37,855 bases of DNA, taken from Oscillospiraceae bacterium (GTDB taxonomy: Bacteria; Bacillota; Clostridia; Oscillospirales; Acutalibacteraceae). Below, in pieces: positions 27,789 to 35,682 of the stretch (within the stretch, counting starts at the first letter, position 1; every line of letters begins with the position of its first letter). Under the pieces are notes generated by a model that worked only from the letters and a program-made list of their open reading frames with translations, made no database searches and was not told the DNA's origin. A program made the translations under genes and the position numbers. The DNA lies in assembly GCA_910574995.1 (NCBI GenBank), contig CAJTCS010000016.1:1-37855 (forward strand), given 5' to 3'.

Positions 27789-28631
27789 CTATTTCTTTGC
27801 TTCAATTTTCCCATAAATAGGCGCGCTAGGGTCGTCAGACTTAGGCCCGCCCGCCCTGGGGGCGGAACTAGCACGGGGAGAATTCCGGGCTGGCCGCGTA
27901 TCCCTGCGGTCCCGGTCATACCCGCCCCGACGGCCGCCGCCAGGCCCGCGGCGGTTATCCCGGCGCTGGGGGCGTTCGCCGCCTTCAGGCCCGATCACTA
28001 CATGGCGGGAAAGATCCTCACCCTCGCTCCAAGACTTCGCGCCTTCCACAGTCTGTACGGCCGTATGGATAATCCTCCGCTCGTAAGGGTTCATGGGCTC
28101 GAGAGAAGAGTTGCGTCCAGATTTCACCGCCCTGAACGCCATTTTCCGGCCCAAAGCCTCCAGCGTTTCCTTCCGCTTTTCCCTGTAATTGCCCACATCC
28201 AAGGTCAGCCGGAAATACGAACCTTCCACGTGGTTTGCCACCAAAGAAGCCAAATACTGCAAAGCGTCCAGGGTCTCCCCCCTGTGGCCGATAATAAAGC
28301 CCAGGTTTTCCCCATTCAGCGTAAAAGCCGCGCCAGTTTCTTCCTCCTCCACGTTGATGGAAACATCTGGCAACCCCATAGCGGAAAGGACCCCTTGTAA
28401 ATACTGGGTAGCTTCCTTTATAGGGTCATGGGGCTCTTCTTCCACAAGGTCAGGCTCCTCTATATAAGCGCGCACCCGGGCTGGATGCCCTCCAAAAAGG
28501 CCAAGCGTCTTTTTAGCGGGCTGGTCGATCACCTCAATCTGCGCCTCCGTCGTGTCAACGCCCAACTCCCTGCAGGCATTCGCAAAGGCAACCTCCACTG
28601 TCTCGCCTGTGGCAACCGCTTCTCTTATCAT
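27789..28631 (-). CDS. khpB: RNA-binding protein KhpB (Jag/EloR), with RGG-like tail
   Basis: From ATG 28631 it has 280 residues; AAGGAGG lies 8 bases upstream and includes the first ATG (28649), ruling that one out. The Jag-N domain spans about 1-55 (KKTLGLFGG). A KH domain has the GHRG loop (115-118). An R3H domain has R185-x3-H189 in NPYERRIIH. The last 65 residues are a basic, glycine/arginine-rich tail with RRGPGGGRRGG, which I do not expect in the Bacillus form. KhpB binds RNA with KhpA and in streptococci affects cell elongation. It lies just after yidC (21 bases), the conserved order. Confidence 0.95.
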   Translation of the reverse strand: MIREAVATGETVEVAFANACRELGVDTTEAQIEVIDQPAKKTLGLFGGHPARVRAYIEEPDLVEEEPHDPIKEATQYLQGVLSAMGLPDVSINVEEEETGAAFTLNGENLGFIIGHRGETLDALQYLASLVANHVEGSYFRLTLDVGNYREKRKETLEALGRKMAFRAVKSGRNSSLEPMNPYERRIIHTAVQTVEGAKSWSEGEDLSRHVVIGPEGGERPQRRDNRRGPGGGRRGGYDRDRRDTRPARNSPRASSAPRAGGPKSDDPSAPIYGKIEAKK

Positions 28632-28652
28632 TTGTTGTTCCTCCTTCACAGC

Positions 28653-29723
28653 CTACTTTTTGCTTCCCATATATGAGGTCGTGTCCCCCGAGCCGGATCC
28701 GCCCTTTTTCTTCTTCTTAGATTTCACCGGCTGCTTTCCCCCATCTTTCTGAAAGCTTTGCTGGGGCATAGCCGACAATTTATCCGCCATCTCCTTCTGG
28801 GCCGAGGCGGACAAGGGCCGGATAGACCCTTCCCCCAATTGCAGGGCGGCCGCCCTGCGGGCCTCCGCCATAGCCGTCATATGGTTAACGCTGAAAAACT
28901 TGTTTGTAACCAACATCTGCAAATACCCCGCCAGGGAAGAAACCACCCAATATAGGCCTACGGCCGCTGGGAAAATGTACGCCCAGTATACGCTCATCAA
29001 AGGAAGCGCGAACATCATCACCTTCATGCAGCCCTGCTGCTGGCCCTGGGGCGCGCCGCCGGCACGCATGGTATAAAATTGGAAGCCAAAGCTTGTTACC
29101 AGGGACAAGACCGGGATAATCCAAAGGAAAGTGCCGAAGCCGCTCCCCTGGGGCGTAGATAACAAATCCAACCCCAGAAAACGGAAGCCCTGGGTAAAAA
29201 ACTCGATCTTTTGGACGTCGGCCTGCGTAAACATCGTCAAGTTATCCCGAAGCATATCAAAATTCCGTATAATCTCCAACTCCGTATAGCCGCCCATAGA
29301 TACTACGCCAGGTATCTTGGAAATATAATCCGTGGCCAGCTGTACGGTCTCCTGGGCGATATGCAAAGTATTCGAAAGGGGGTATGCCACCGAGTAAAAA
29401 ATCCCCAGCATAATCGGGAACGGGATAAGCGTGGTCAAACATCCGCTGCTGGGGTTCACGCCCTCCTTATCGTAAAGCTTCATCAGCTCTTCGTTATACT
29501 TTTCCTTATTATTCGCATATTTCTTCTGTAAATCTTTCTGCTTCTCCGCCAGCTTAGACTGGGAAGCCATGCTCCGCTGCTGCTTCAGGCTCATGGGGAA
29601 CATGAAAATCTTCATGATGATCGTAAACAAAATAATGGCTACACCGTAGTTCTTAAAAATAGTAAACAAAAACCAAAGCAGATAGCCAAGTATGCTCCCA
29701 AAAAAACTAAATATACCAGTCAT
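28653..29723 (-). CDS. yidC: Membrane protein insertase YidC/OxaA
   Basis: Inserts and folds membrane proteins, with or without SecYEG. From ATG 29723 it has 356 residues. The in-frame extension up to 29867 would overlap yidD and is arginine-rich, so I reject it. The first TM segments are ILGYLLWFLF and NYGVAIILFTIIMKIFMFPM. The positively charged groove residue, usually Arg, is Lys38. A coiled-coil C1 loop follows (about 55-80), then GCLTTLIPFPIMLGIFYSV and later helices. The tail is lysine-rich. There is no lipoprotein signal, unlike many Gram-positive YidC proteins. Confidence 0.95.
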   Translation of the reverse strand: MTGIFSFFGSILGYLLWFLFTIFKNYGVAIILFTIIMKIFMFPMSLKQQRSMASQSKLAEKQKDLQKKYANNKEKYNEELMKLYDKEGVNPSSGCLTTLIPFPIMLGIFYSVAYPLSNTLHIAQETVQLATDYISKIPGVVSMGGYTELEIIRNFDMLRDNLTMFTQADVQKIEFFTQGFRFLGLDLLSTPQGSGFGTFLWIIPVLSLVTSFGFQFYTMRAGGAPQGQQQGCMKVMMFALPLMSVYWAYIFPAAVGLYWVVSSLAGYLQMLVTNKFFSVNHMTAMAEARRAAALQLGEGSIRPLSASAQKEMADKLSAMPQQSFQKDGGKQPVKSKKKKKGGSGSGDTTSYMGSKK

Positions 29724-29814
29724 TTGCGATAAGATCCCTTCTCCGCCCACGCCACATGAATCCCATCCGCCCAGCGCGCGGGCATAACAATAATGATGCA
29801 TGATGGATGGTGCT

Positions 29815-30063
29815 TTATCCGTCCCCGCCCTTTGCCCCGCGCCCCTTCTTCTCCGGCACCGGGTCATAGCCCCCGCGGCTCCAGGGGTTGCAGCGCAGGA
29901 TGCGCCACAGGGCCAAAGCGCCGCCTTTTACAGCGCCAAAACGTTCCACCGCCTCCAGCCCGTATTGAGAACAAGTGGGGATATACCGGCAGGAAGGGGG
30001 CTTCCATGGGGAAATATGGGCCCTATAAAAGCGGATCATCCCAAGCAAAGCCGCTTTCAACAT
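29815..30063 (-). CDS. yidD: Membrane protein insertion efficiency factor YidD
   Basis: An 82-residue YidD with the family pattern: an amphipathic N-terminal helix ([11 protein letters not shown]), then [29 protein letters not shown] and a basic tail. It works at the membrane with YidC. Its ATG lies inside the last codons of rnpA (7-base overlap), and yidC follows 91 bases later. Confidence 0.95.
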   Translation of the reverse strand: MLKAALLGMIRFYRAHISPWKPPSCRYIPTCSQYGLEAVERFGAVKGGALALWRILRCNPWSRGGYDPVPEKKGRGAKGGDG

Positions 30064-30413
30064 GAAGCCTCCCGCCCCTTTTCCAAAAGCCCGGCGGTAA
30101 AAAGCTGTTTTTCCATATGCCTGCGTACCTGCGTGCTTTTGGCGGCAGGCGTCCGCCCACGGGAAACGAAAACCAGGTCATATCCCGGCTTCACTTGATG
30201 GGCAAGGCCCCGGTAGGCTTCCCGGATGACCCGGCGGGCCCGGCTTCGCGTTACCGCGTTCCCAATCTTTTTACTAGTCGTGATCCCTACCTGGGTGAAC
30301 CCTAGCCGGTTGCGCACTACATATAGGACGACAAGGGGGGAAACATAGCTTTTCCCCCTTTTATACGCCCGCCGGAAATCTTGGTTCCGCGTCATGGAGA
30401 CAAGCTTGTCCAT
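30057..30413 (-). CDS. rnpA: Ribonuclease P protein component
   Basis: The protein subunit of RNase P, which trims tRNA 5' leaders. From ATG 30413 it has 118 residues, the usual length. The longer reading to 30482 would add a hydrophobic stretch atypical for the family. GGGGG lies about 13 bases upstream, a wide spacing. The conserved helix reads [21 protein letters not shown], corresponding to the family RNR box. It follows rpmH and overlaps yidD by 7 bases. Confidence 0.95.
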   Translation of the reverse strand: MDKLVSMTRNQDFRRAYKRGKSYVSPLVVLYVVRNRLGFTQVGITTSKKIGNAVTRSRARRVIREAYRGLAHQVKPGYDLVFVSRGRTPAAKSTQVRRHMEKQLFTAGLLEKGREASC

Positions 30414-30473
30414 AACGAAAATTCCGCCCCCTTTTACCCCAAGCATCTGCCGCGCGCAAAGCATGAAACAAAG

Positions 30474-30576
30474 AAAGGCCACGCGAAGTGACCTTTAAGG
30501 CGTCATAAACAAACAGGCGACACGCCACGCGAGCCGCCCTTATGTTTAACAACGACTGCCACGCTGCGCGAGTCGC
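30474..30576 (-). repeat. Three related hairpins with a shared CCACGCGA motif between rpmH and rnpA
   Basis: Three stem-loops carry a related loop sequence. One is 30474-30496 (9-bp stem, one wobble); one is 30516-30538 (6 bp); one is 30553-30575 (5 bp). The plus-strand core CCACGCGA appears at 30479 and 30525, and with a 3-base insertion at 30559. They lie in the transcribed spacer downstream of rpmH. They could act as processing or attenuation elements that set the ratio of L34 to RnpA (inference). Confidence 0.6.
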
Positions 30577-30583
30577 TCAAATG

Positions 30584-30718
30584 TCAATAGGAAAGGCGCG
30601 CTCTACCTTTGGCTCTGCGGCGTGCAAGCACCTTGCGGCCATTCTTGTCCGACATCCTTTTCCGAAAGCCATGCTCTTTCTTTCTGTGAAGCTTCTTGGG
30701 CTGATAGGTTCTCAGCAT
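30584..30718 (-). CDS. rpmH: 50S ribosomal protein L34
   Basis: A 44-residue, very basic protein: it begins MLRTYQPKK, continues with KEHGFRKRM and [14 protein letters not shown], and ends RLSY. This matches bacterial L34 in length and sequence. AAGGAGG lies 9 bases before ATG. It is the first gene leftward from the origin, with the promoter at 30762-30791. Confidence 0.98.
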   Translation of the reverse strand: MLRTYQPKKLHRKKEHGFRKRMSDKNGRKVLARRRAKGRARLSY

Positions 30719-30761
30719 AGGTAACTCCCTCCTTTCGGGCTGCTTTCCCTTGCAATTTAGC

Positions 30762-30791
30762 ATTATACCTTACATTTGCCCTGTGTGTCAA
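30762..30791 (-). promoter_or_regulatory. Promoter of rpmH operon
   Basis: On the minus strand TTGACA (30786-30791), an 18-base spacer, and TATAAT (30762-30767). Both hexamers are perfect. It would drive rpmH-rnpA-yidD-yidC-khpB. The 349-base rpmH-dnaA spacer also holds two DnaA-box-like 9-mers and the dnaA promoter. Confidence 0.88.
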
Positions 30792-30796
30792 CAGTA

Positions 30797-30838
30797 TTTT
30801 TCACATGGGAAGGCAGAAAAAAGGTTTTTTTTCCCACA
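30797..30838 (+). promoter_or_regulatory. Two weak DnaA-box-like 9-mers upstream of dnaA
   Basis: TTTTTCACA (30797-30805) and TTTCCCACA (30830-30838) each differ from TTATCCACA at two positions. They could serve dnaA autoregulation or a second origin half as in Bacillus, but the evidence is thin. Confidence 0.4.
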
Positions 30839-30951
30839 TCCCCACTTAAAAGATAAAACCGCCTAAAAGGTTACGTATACCTGGGGCAAAAAAAGGCAGT
30901 GGGCACAAGGGGTTGTATATAAAAAGCAAGGGCCCGCAAAAGCAAAAAAAT

Positions 30952-30980
30952 TTGAAAAAAAAGGGGCCTTGTGCTATACT
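30952..30980 (+). promoter_or_regulatory. Promoter of dnaA
   Basis: TTGAAA (30952-30957), a 17-base spacer ending TGC, then TATACT (30975-30980). Transcription would start near 30987, giving a leader of about 80 nt. Confidence 0.8.
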
Positions 30981-31067
30981 ACAAGAAATAGAAAAAGTGC
31001 GGATGAAGAATCGCGGCAGCCGCGGGTACGGCTCCGGGAAAACAAACATTTTTGGAGGGTATGACAT

Positions 31068-32387
31068 TTGGACTCTTTTGAACAAGCATGGGAACTGATC
31101 TGTGACTATTGCAAGGGGCAAATCACAGAGGTGGCCTACAAAACCTGGTTCAACCGTTTAAAACCTGTATCCCTGGATTTCGAGCAAGGCGTGGCAACGA
31201 TAGAAGCCCCCAACGAATTCCACAAGCAGACGCTGCTGCGGGGGTATAGCGACGTGCTTTCCCGGGCTTTCCAAAGCGTATTTGGGGCGCCGGTCCAACT
31301 TTCCCTGTGCGTGCACCAGGAATTGCCCACGGCGGATTCCTCCCCTAAAGAGGCTGCCGCGCCAGACGACGACGCATATGAACTGACCTTTGACACTTTT
31401 GTGGTGGGCTCCTCCAACCGGTTCGCCCATGCGGCCTGCCAGGCTGTGGCGGCAAAGCCGGCCGTCGTGTACAACCCTTTATTCATCTATGGGAACTCCG
31501 GCTTAGGCAAAACCCACCTTTTGTCCGCTGTGTCCAAGGAATTCCAACGCAATTTCCCAGACCGGTCTGTGGTATATGTAAAAAGCGAAGATTTTACCAA
31601 TGAGGTTATCGAGGCTATCGCCCGGGGCGCCACGGCGGCCCTGCGGGCCAAATACCGAAGCGCGGACCTGCTGTTGATGGACGACGTACAGTTCATTGCC
31701 GGCAAGGTCTCTACCCAGGAAGAATTCTTCCACACCTTCAATACCTTATATGAAGCGAAAAAGCAAGTCATCCTCACCTCGGACAGGCCGCCCAAAGACA
31801 TTGCAACCCTGGAAGACCGCCTGAAGACCCGTTTCGAGGTGGGGCTGACCGCCGATATACAGCCGCCGGATTATGAAACGCGCATTGCCATCATCACCCG
31901 GAAGGCGGGATCTATGGACTTCAGCATACCGGAAAACGTGTGCGAATACATAGCCAACAAGCTTAAGAGCAACGTCCGCCAGCTGGAAGGGGCCGTAAAA
32001 AAGCTGCGGGCTTTCCACCTGCTGGAAAACAAGCCTATCAACATTGCCACGGCCCAGTCCGCCATCAGCGACATTATCAATAACAGCCAACCCACCCCCG
32101 TTACGGTGGATAAGATCATCGAAGAGGTGGCCCGCACCTACCTGGTCACCCCGGAAGACATCCGTTCCCAAAAACGTAACGCTACCATCTCCACCGCAAG
32201 GCAAGTTTCTATTTATATAGTAAGGGAGATCACCCAGATGCCCATGGTGGAGATCGGCGAGACCTTTGGCGGCCGGGACCATTCCACCATCGTATACGCC
32301 CTGCGGCAGATGGAATCCAAACTGAATAAGGACCCCCGCACCAAGGACACGGTTGACGACATCATCAAGAATATCCGCGACCGTTGA
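31068..32387 (+). CDS. dnaA: Chromosomal replication initiator DnaA (TTG start)
   Basis: A 439-residue AAA+ initiator that binds DnaA boxes and melts oriC. Domain I is about 1-85 (with W27 of the AYKTWF helix), a short domain II about 86-105, and the AAA+ domain has Walker A GNSGLGKTH (142-150) and Walker B LLMDD (202-206). Domain IV has the DNA-binding signature GGRDHSTIVYA (401-411). The start is TTG 31068, with GGAGGG 9 bases upstream. An out-of-frame ATG at 31061 opens a six-codon ORF that overlaps the start. The weak TTG may keep DnaA levels low. Confidence 0.98.
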   Translation: MDSFEQAWELICDYCKGQITEVAYKTWFNRLKPVSLDFEQGVATIEAPNEFHKQTLLRGYSDVLSRAFQSVFGAPVQLSLCVHQELPTADSSPKEAAAPDDDAYELTFDTFVVGSSNRFAHAACQAVAAKPAVVYNPLFIYGNSGLGKTHLLSAVSKEFQRNFPDRSVVYVKSEDFTNEVIEAIARGATAALRAKYRSADLLLMDDVQFIAGKVSTQEEFFHTFNTLYEAKKQVILTSDRPPKDIATLEDRLKTRFEVGLTADIQPPDYETRIAIITRKAGSMDFSIPENVCEYIANKLKSNVRQLEGAVKKLRAFHLLENKPINIATAQSAISDIINNSQPTPVTVDKIIEEVARTYLVTPEDIRSQKRNATISTARQVSIYIVREITQMPMVEIGETFGGRDHSTIVYALRQMESKLNKDPRTKDTVDDIIKNIRDR

Positions 32388-32797
32388 TCTGCCCCTTCCC
32401 AAACCCGTTTAGGGTCTTTTTCCCAAAAAAGTCTTCCGGACAGCCTTTTTTAACCTTCCCTATCCCAGGCTTAAGCCGCGCTGGGAAAGGCCGTAGGTTT
32501 TCCACAGTTTCCACCACATTCCACCAACATCCTTTTCACAAGCCGTGGAGAGCCCGGCGCCCATTCCCCATCCCCCACTTTTTGTCCACACTGTGGAAAG
32601 GAAAACTTTCCCTCTAAAAAACCGCTGCTTGCCTGGCTTTTTCCAAGTTTTCACAAATTCAACAGCCCCTACTAATACTTCTAAATCTAAAGTAAAGAAA
32701 AGAAGATAGAAGTTCCCCTTGCTTCCTTCCCAGGGCATGCGGGGCATCTTACCATAGAAAGGATGGCTGTGTATCAAACACGGCCAAGGTAAAACCC
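32388..32797 (+). other. oriC: Replication origin oriC (dnaA-dnaN spacer)
   Basis: The 410-base gene-free spacer contains several DnaA-box-like 9-mers. TTTTCCACA (32498-32506) and TTGTCCACA (32582-32590) have one mismatch each; CTTTCCACA on the minus strand (32592-32600) forms an inverted pair with the second. Degenerate tandem boxes at 32647-32664 precede a GC block and a DnaA-trio-like run. An AT-rich tract follows (about 32671-32712). Genes diverge from this neighbourhood on both sides. A weak hairpin with T tract (32403-32420) may terminate dnaA. Confidence 0.85.
32647..32690 (+). promoter_or_regulatory. DnaA-trio-like unwinding element
   Basis: Two tandem degenerate DnaA boxes (32647-32655 and 32656-32664) are followed by GCCCC (32665-32669) and then the three-base-periodic TAC-TAA-TAC-TTC-TAA (32670-32684). 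This order matches the basal unwinding system described at B. subtilis oriC (boxes, GC spacer, trios), whose trio sequence I recall as TAC-TAT-TAC-TTC-TAC. Confidence 0.75.
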
Positions 32798-33901
32798 ATG
32801 AAATTTACGGTACAAAAAAAAGACATCACAGAAGCCGTCTCGAACATACAAAGGGCTGTTTCTACCAAAACGTCCATCCCCGCCCTGGAAGGCATCCTGC
32901 TTACGGCCTCTAAGGGCAGCCTGGAATTATGCGCGTACGATTTAGAGCTGGGCATCACCACGATAATACCGGCGCAAACCCAAGAAGAGGGGAAAGCGGT
33001 TCTTAGCGCCAAGATTTTTTCCGATATCGTGCGCCGCACCCCGGACGAATCTATTACCATATCCGTTGATGAAAAGAATATGGCCACCATCGAAAGCGGC
33101 TACAGCCTTTTTACGATCATCGGTATCCCCGCAGTGGAATTCCCCGAGCTACCCAAGCTGGTGGACGCCACCGCTGTCAGCCTGCCCGCCAACGTTTTGA
33201 AAAGCATGGTCCGCCAAACCGTGTTCGCCGTGGCGGAAAGCGACGCAAAGCCCATCCACCAGGGAAGCCTGTTCAGCATGGAAGACGGCCAGCTGGACGT
33301 GGTTTCGGTAGACGGCTATCGCCTTGCCAAACGCACGGAGGCTGTGGACTTTAAGGAAAACCTTTCTTTTGTAGTGCCAGGCAAAACCCTTTCCGAGCTT
33401 TTGCGCCTTTTAAAAGACAGCGAAGAAAACATCGGCATTTCCGTGGGGCGCAGGCACATTTTGTTTAAAACGGAAAGCTATACGGTCATTTCCAGCCTGC
33501 TGGAGGGCGAGTTCCTGAACTATAAGGCCGCCATCCCCCAGGAAGGGAAGACCGAGGTGGTCTTGCGCACCCGGGAGGCCATTGAAAGCGTGGAGCGCGT
33601 GTCTTTGCTGATTACAGACCGGCTGAAAAGCCCCGTGCGCTGCCTGTTCTCCCCGGGGGAGATCAAGCTGCTTTGCACCACGTCCATGGGCCGGGCAAGC
33701 GACCAGATTACCGTAGAGCTGACTGGGGAGGACGTGGAAATTGGCTTTAATAACCGTTACCTGCTGGACGCCCTGCGCAACACCGAATGCGACGAGGTGC
33801 GGGTGCAGCTGAACGGGCCTTTAAGCCCCATGAAAGTCATGCCCAAGGAAGGGGAAAGCTTCCTGTTCCTTGTGCTGCCTGTCCGGCTGAAGAATGATTG
33901 A
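32798..33901 (+). CDS. dnaN: DNA polymerase III beta subunit (sliding clamp)
   Basis: A 367-residue clamp that forms a ring dimer and tethers polymerase, ligase and MutS/MutL. It has three repeated clamp domains; the family blocks MKFTVQKKDITEAVSNIQRAVS at the start (read as start of domain I), FAVAESDAKPIHQG and VDGYRLAKR in the middle and a C-terminal LPVRLKND are clear. The C-terminus differs slightly from the common PMRL. It follows dnaA through oriC and ends at a strong terminator, so it is not co-transcribed with recF. Confidence 0.98.
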   Translation: MKFTVQKKDITEAVSNIQRAVSTKTSIPALEGILLTASKGSLELCAYDLELGITTIIPAQTQEEGKAVLSAKIFSDIVRRTPDESITISVDEKNMATIESGYSLFTIIGIPAVEFPELPKLVDATAVSLPANVLKSMVRQTVFAVAESDAKPIHQGSLFSMEDGQLDVVSVDGYRLAKRTEAVDFKENLSFVVPGKTLSELLRLLKDSEENIGISVGRRHILFKTESYTVISSLLEGEFLNYKAAIPQEGKTEVVLRTREAIESVERVSLLITDRLKSPVRCLFSPGEIKLLCTTSMGRASDQITVELTGEDVEIGFNNRYLLDALRNTECDEVRVQLNGPLSPMKVMPKEGESFLFLVLPVRLKND

Positions 33902-33911
33902 AACTGGAAAG

Positions 33912-33940
33912 CGGCCCCTCCCCCAGAGGGACCGTTTTTT
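33912..33940 (+). terminator. Terminator after dnaN
   Basis: A 9-bp stem with one mismatch (33912-33920 with 33926-33934), loop CCCCA, then six T. It separates dnaN from the S4/recF/remB group. Confidence 0.88.
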
Positions 33941-33970
33941 CGATAGAATAGTTAGGGAAGGGGGATGGGC

Positions 33971-34186
33971 ATGGAAAAAATCGCGATTACAACAGAATAT
34001 ATCCGGCTGGATTCGTTCTTAAAGCTTACCGGGCTGGTAGATACTGGCGGCCAGGCAAAATATCTCATACAAGAGGGGAAAGTGCAGGTAAACGGGGAAA
34101 CCTGTACCATGCGGGGCAAAAAGCTGCGCCCCGGGGATACCGCCTCTTGCGCGGGGCGGGATTTCCAGGTGGCCGTGGAAGGATAG
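33971..34186 (+). CDS. yaaA: S4-domain RNA-binding protein (YaaA/RlbA type)
   Basis: A 71-residue S4 domain: LDSFLKLTGLVDTGGQAKYLIQ, then EGKVQVNGE and KLRPGD are the standard S4 blocks. It is the small gene found between dnaN and recF in many Firmicutes, and in Bacillus has been linked to large-subunit ribosome assembly. I prefer ATG 33971 (AGGGGG six bases upstream) to ATG 33965, which is too close. A TAGAAT just after the dnaN terminator could be a -10. The 90-base spacer to recF holds a perfect 8-bp GC hairpin (34217-34235). Confidence 0.9.
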   Translation: MEKIAITTEYIRLDSFLKLTGLVDTGGQAKYLIQEGKVQVNGETCTMRGKKLRPGDTASCAGRDFQVAVEG

Positions 34187-34276
34187 CGGACAGGGGGAAT
34201 TGGAAAAGGGAAAGGCCCAGGGGCGCCGCCCCTGGCAGGGAGTGAGGCTGAGCCTTGAGAGGAAGGAGGGGTATTT

Positions 34277-35404
34277 ATGCACATCACCCGCCTGGCCACA
34301 GAAAATTTCCGGAACCTGGCGGACGGGGAGCTATATCCCTGCCAGGGCGTGAATGTGATCTATGGGGGCAACGCCCAGGGGAAGACCAACCTGCTGGAGG
34401 GCCTCTGGCTTTTCACGGGGGGGCATTCCTTCCGGGGGGCGAAGGATGGGGAACTGCCGCGGCTGCTGCCCGGCCAGGAGGAGAACAGCCCCCGGGCCGC
34501 CCTAACCCTGGATTTCTATGGGGAGGGGCGGGAGCAGAACGCCGCGCTGTATATCGAAAACGGCCGGAGGAGTTCTGTCATCAACGGGGTAAAAAAAAAG
34601 ACGGGCTCGGCGTTGGTGGGAAAGGTGCGGGCGGTGATTTTTTCCCCGGAACATCTATTGCTTGTCAAAGAAGGCCCGGCCCGCAGGCGGGGTTTCCTGG
34701 ATGGCGCCCTTTGCCAGCAAAAGCCCGGTTATGCCGGCCTTTTGGGCGTGTTCCAGCGGGCGCTTTTACAGCGAAACGCCCTTTTGAAGGACATGGTGCG
34801 TTTCCCAGAGCTGGGGGACACCCTGGAGGTTTGGGACGCCCGCTTGGCAAAGCTGGGGGGCGAGGTTATGACGGAGCGCCTGGGCTATGTGCAGCGGCTG
34901 GGTCCCAAGCTGGAAGAAATCTATAACGGGATATCCAAGGGGAAAGAGGCCCTGTCCGTGTCCTACGCGCCCTCTGTAAGGGCCGGGGGGGCTTTCACCA
35001 GGGCGGAGGCGGAACAGGCTTTTTTGCAAGAGCTGGGCCGTACCCGGCGCTCGGACATGCGGGCGGGCTTTACCACGGCCGGGCCCCACCGGGACGACCT
35101 GGAGATCACCTTGAACGGCGTATCCGCCCGGGCGTACGGCTCCCAGGGGCAGCAGCGCAGCGCCGTGCTGGCCTTAAAGCTGGCCGAAGCCGGGGCCCTG
35201 TCCCAGATGACTGGGGAGACCCCGGTGGTGCTTTTAGACGATGTGATGAGCGAATTGGACCAAAGCCGGCAGGATTACCTACTGAACCATCTGCATGGAC
35301 GGCAGGTATTTTTGACATGCTGCAGCCCGGAAACGGTCAGCCTGATGGAGACGGGCCGGCGGTTCCGGGTAGAGGCGGGGGAAGTTTTCCCAGAGGAGGT
35401 GTAA
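34277..35404 (+). CDS. recF: DNA replication and repair protein RecF
   Basis: A 375-residue SMC-like ATPase that loads RecA on gapped DNA with RecO and RecR. Walker A is GGNAQGKTN (30-38), preceded by FRNL. The RecF signature region includes YGSQGQQRS, followed by Walker B PVVLLDDVMSELD and the D-loop. AGGAGGGG precedes ATG by about seven bases. The remB ribosome site (GGAGG) lies in its last codons. Confidence 0.98.
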   Translation: MHITRLATENFRNLADGELYPCQGVNVIYGGNAQGKTNLLEGLWLFTGGHSFRGAKDGELPRLLPGQEENSPRAALTLDFYGEGREQNAALYIENGRRSSVINGVKKKTGSALVGKVRAVIFSPEHLLLVKEGPARRRGFLDGALCQQKPGYAGLLGVFQRALLQRNALLKDMVRFPELGDTLEVWDARLAKLGGEVMTERLGYVQRLGPKLEEIYNGISKGKEALSVSYAPSVRAGGAFTRAEAEQAFLQELGRTRRSDMRAGFTTAGPHRDDLEITLNGVSARAYGSQGQQRSAVLALKLAEAGALSQMTGETPVVLLDDVMSELDQSRQDYLLNHLHGRQVFLTCCSPETVSLMETGRRFRVEAGEVFPEEV

Positions 35405-35408
35405 GCCT

Positions 35409-35660
35409 GTGTACCTGCATGTAGGCCAGGACACGGTGGTGGATATGTCGCGGGTGGTGGGCATATTTGACCTGGACAATTCCACGATATCGAAGCATAC
35501 CCGGGCGTTCCTGGCCCGGGCACAGAAAGAAAAAAGGGTGGTCAACGTCTCTATGGAGCTGCCGAAATCCTTTATCCTTTGTACAGACGGGGAGCAGGAG
35601 ACGGTGTACCTGTCCCAGCTGGCCCCAGTGACGCTTCTGAAAAGAAGCAGGCAAATATAG
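35409..35660 (+). CDS. remB: RemB-like extracellular matrix regulator (DUF370), GTG start
   Basis: An 83-residue DUF370 protein, YaaB/RemB in B. subtilis, next to recF. Family features are MYLHVGQDTVV, GIFDLDNSTISK and a basic middle, with SFILC-x-DGE near the end. RemA/RemB proteins act in biofilm matrix control; RemA forms DNA-binding rings. The start is GTG 35409, 9 bases after GGAGG at the end of recF, four bases from the recF stop. In Bacillus gyrB follows, but here an epimerase gene does. Confidence 0.92.
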   Translation: MYLHVGQDTVVDMSRVVGIFDLDNSTISKHTRAFLARAQKEKRVVNVSMELPKSFILCTDGEQETVYLSQLAPVTLLKRSRQI

Positions 35661-35682
35661 GCGGGGAAGGGAGCTGCGGGGC

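Noticed and set aside
28220-28240. CACGTG core in khpB as a third parS
   Set aside because: The bases on one side do not match the parS arm at all; only the 6-bp core is shared.
29724-29867. N-terminal extension of yidC
   Set aside because: It would overlap yidD by 53 bases and adds an arginine-rich stretch unlike any insertase N-terminus.
30460-30475. ATGAAACA half-site near rnpA as parS
   Set aside because: Only one arm matches; the other half of the palindrome is absent.
34255-34926. A 223-codon plus-strand ORF inside recF in another frame
   Set aside because: Glycine-rich shadow frame of recF, whose Walker motifs confirm the other frame.
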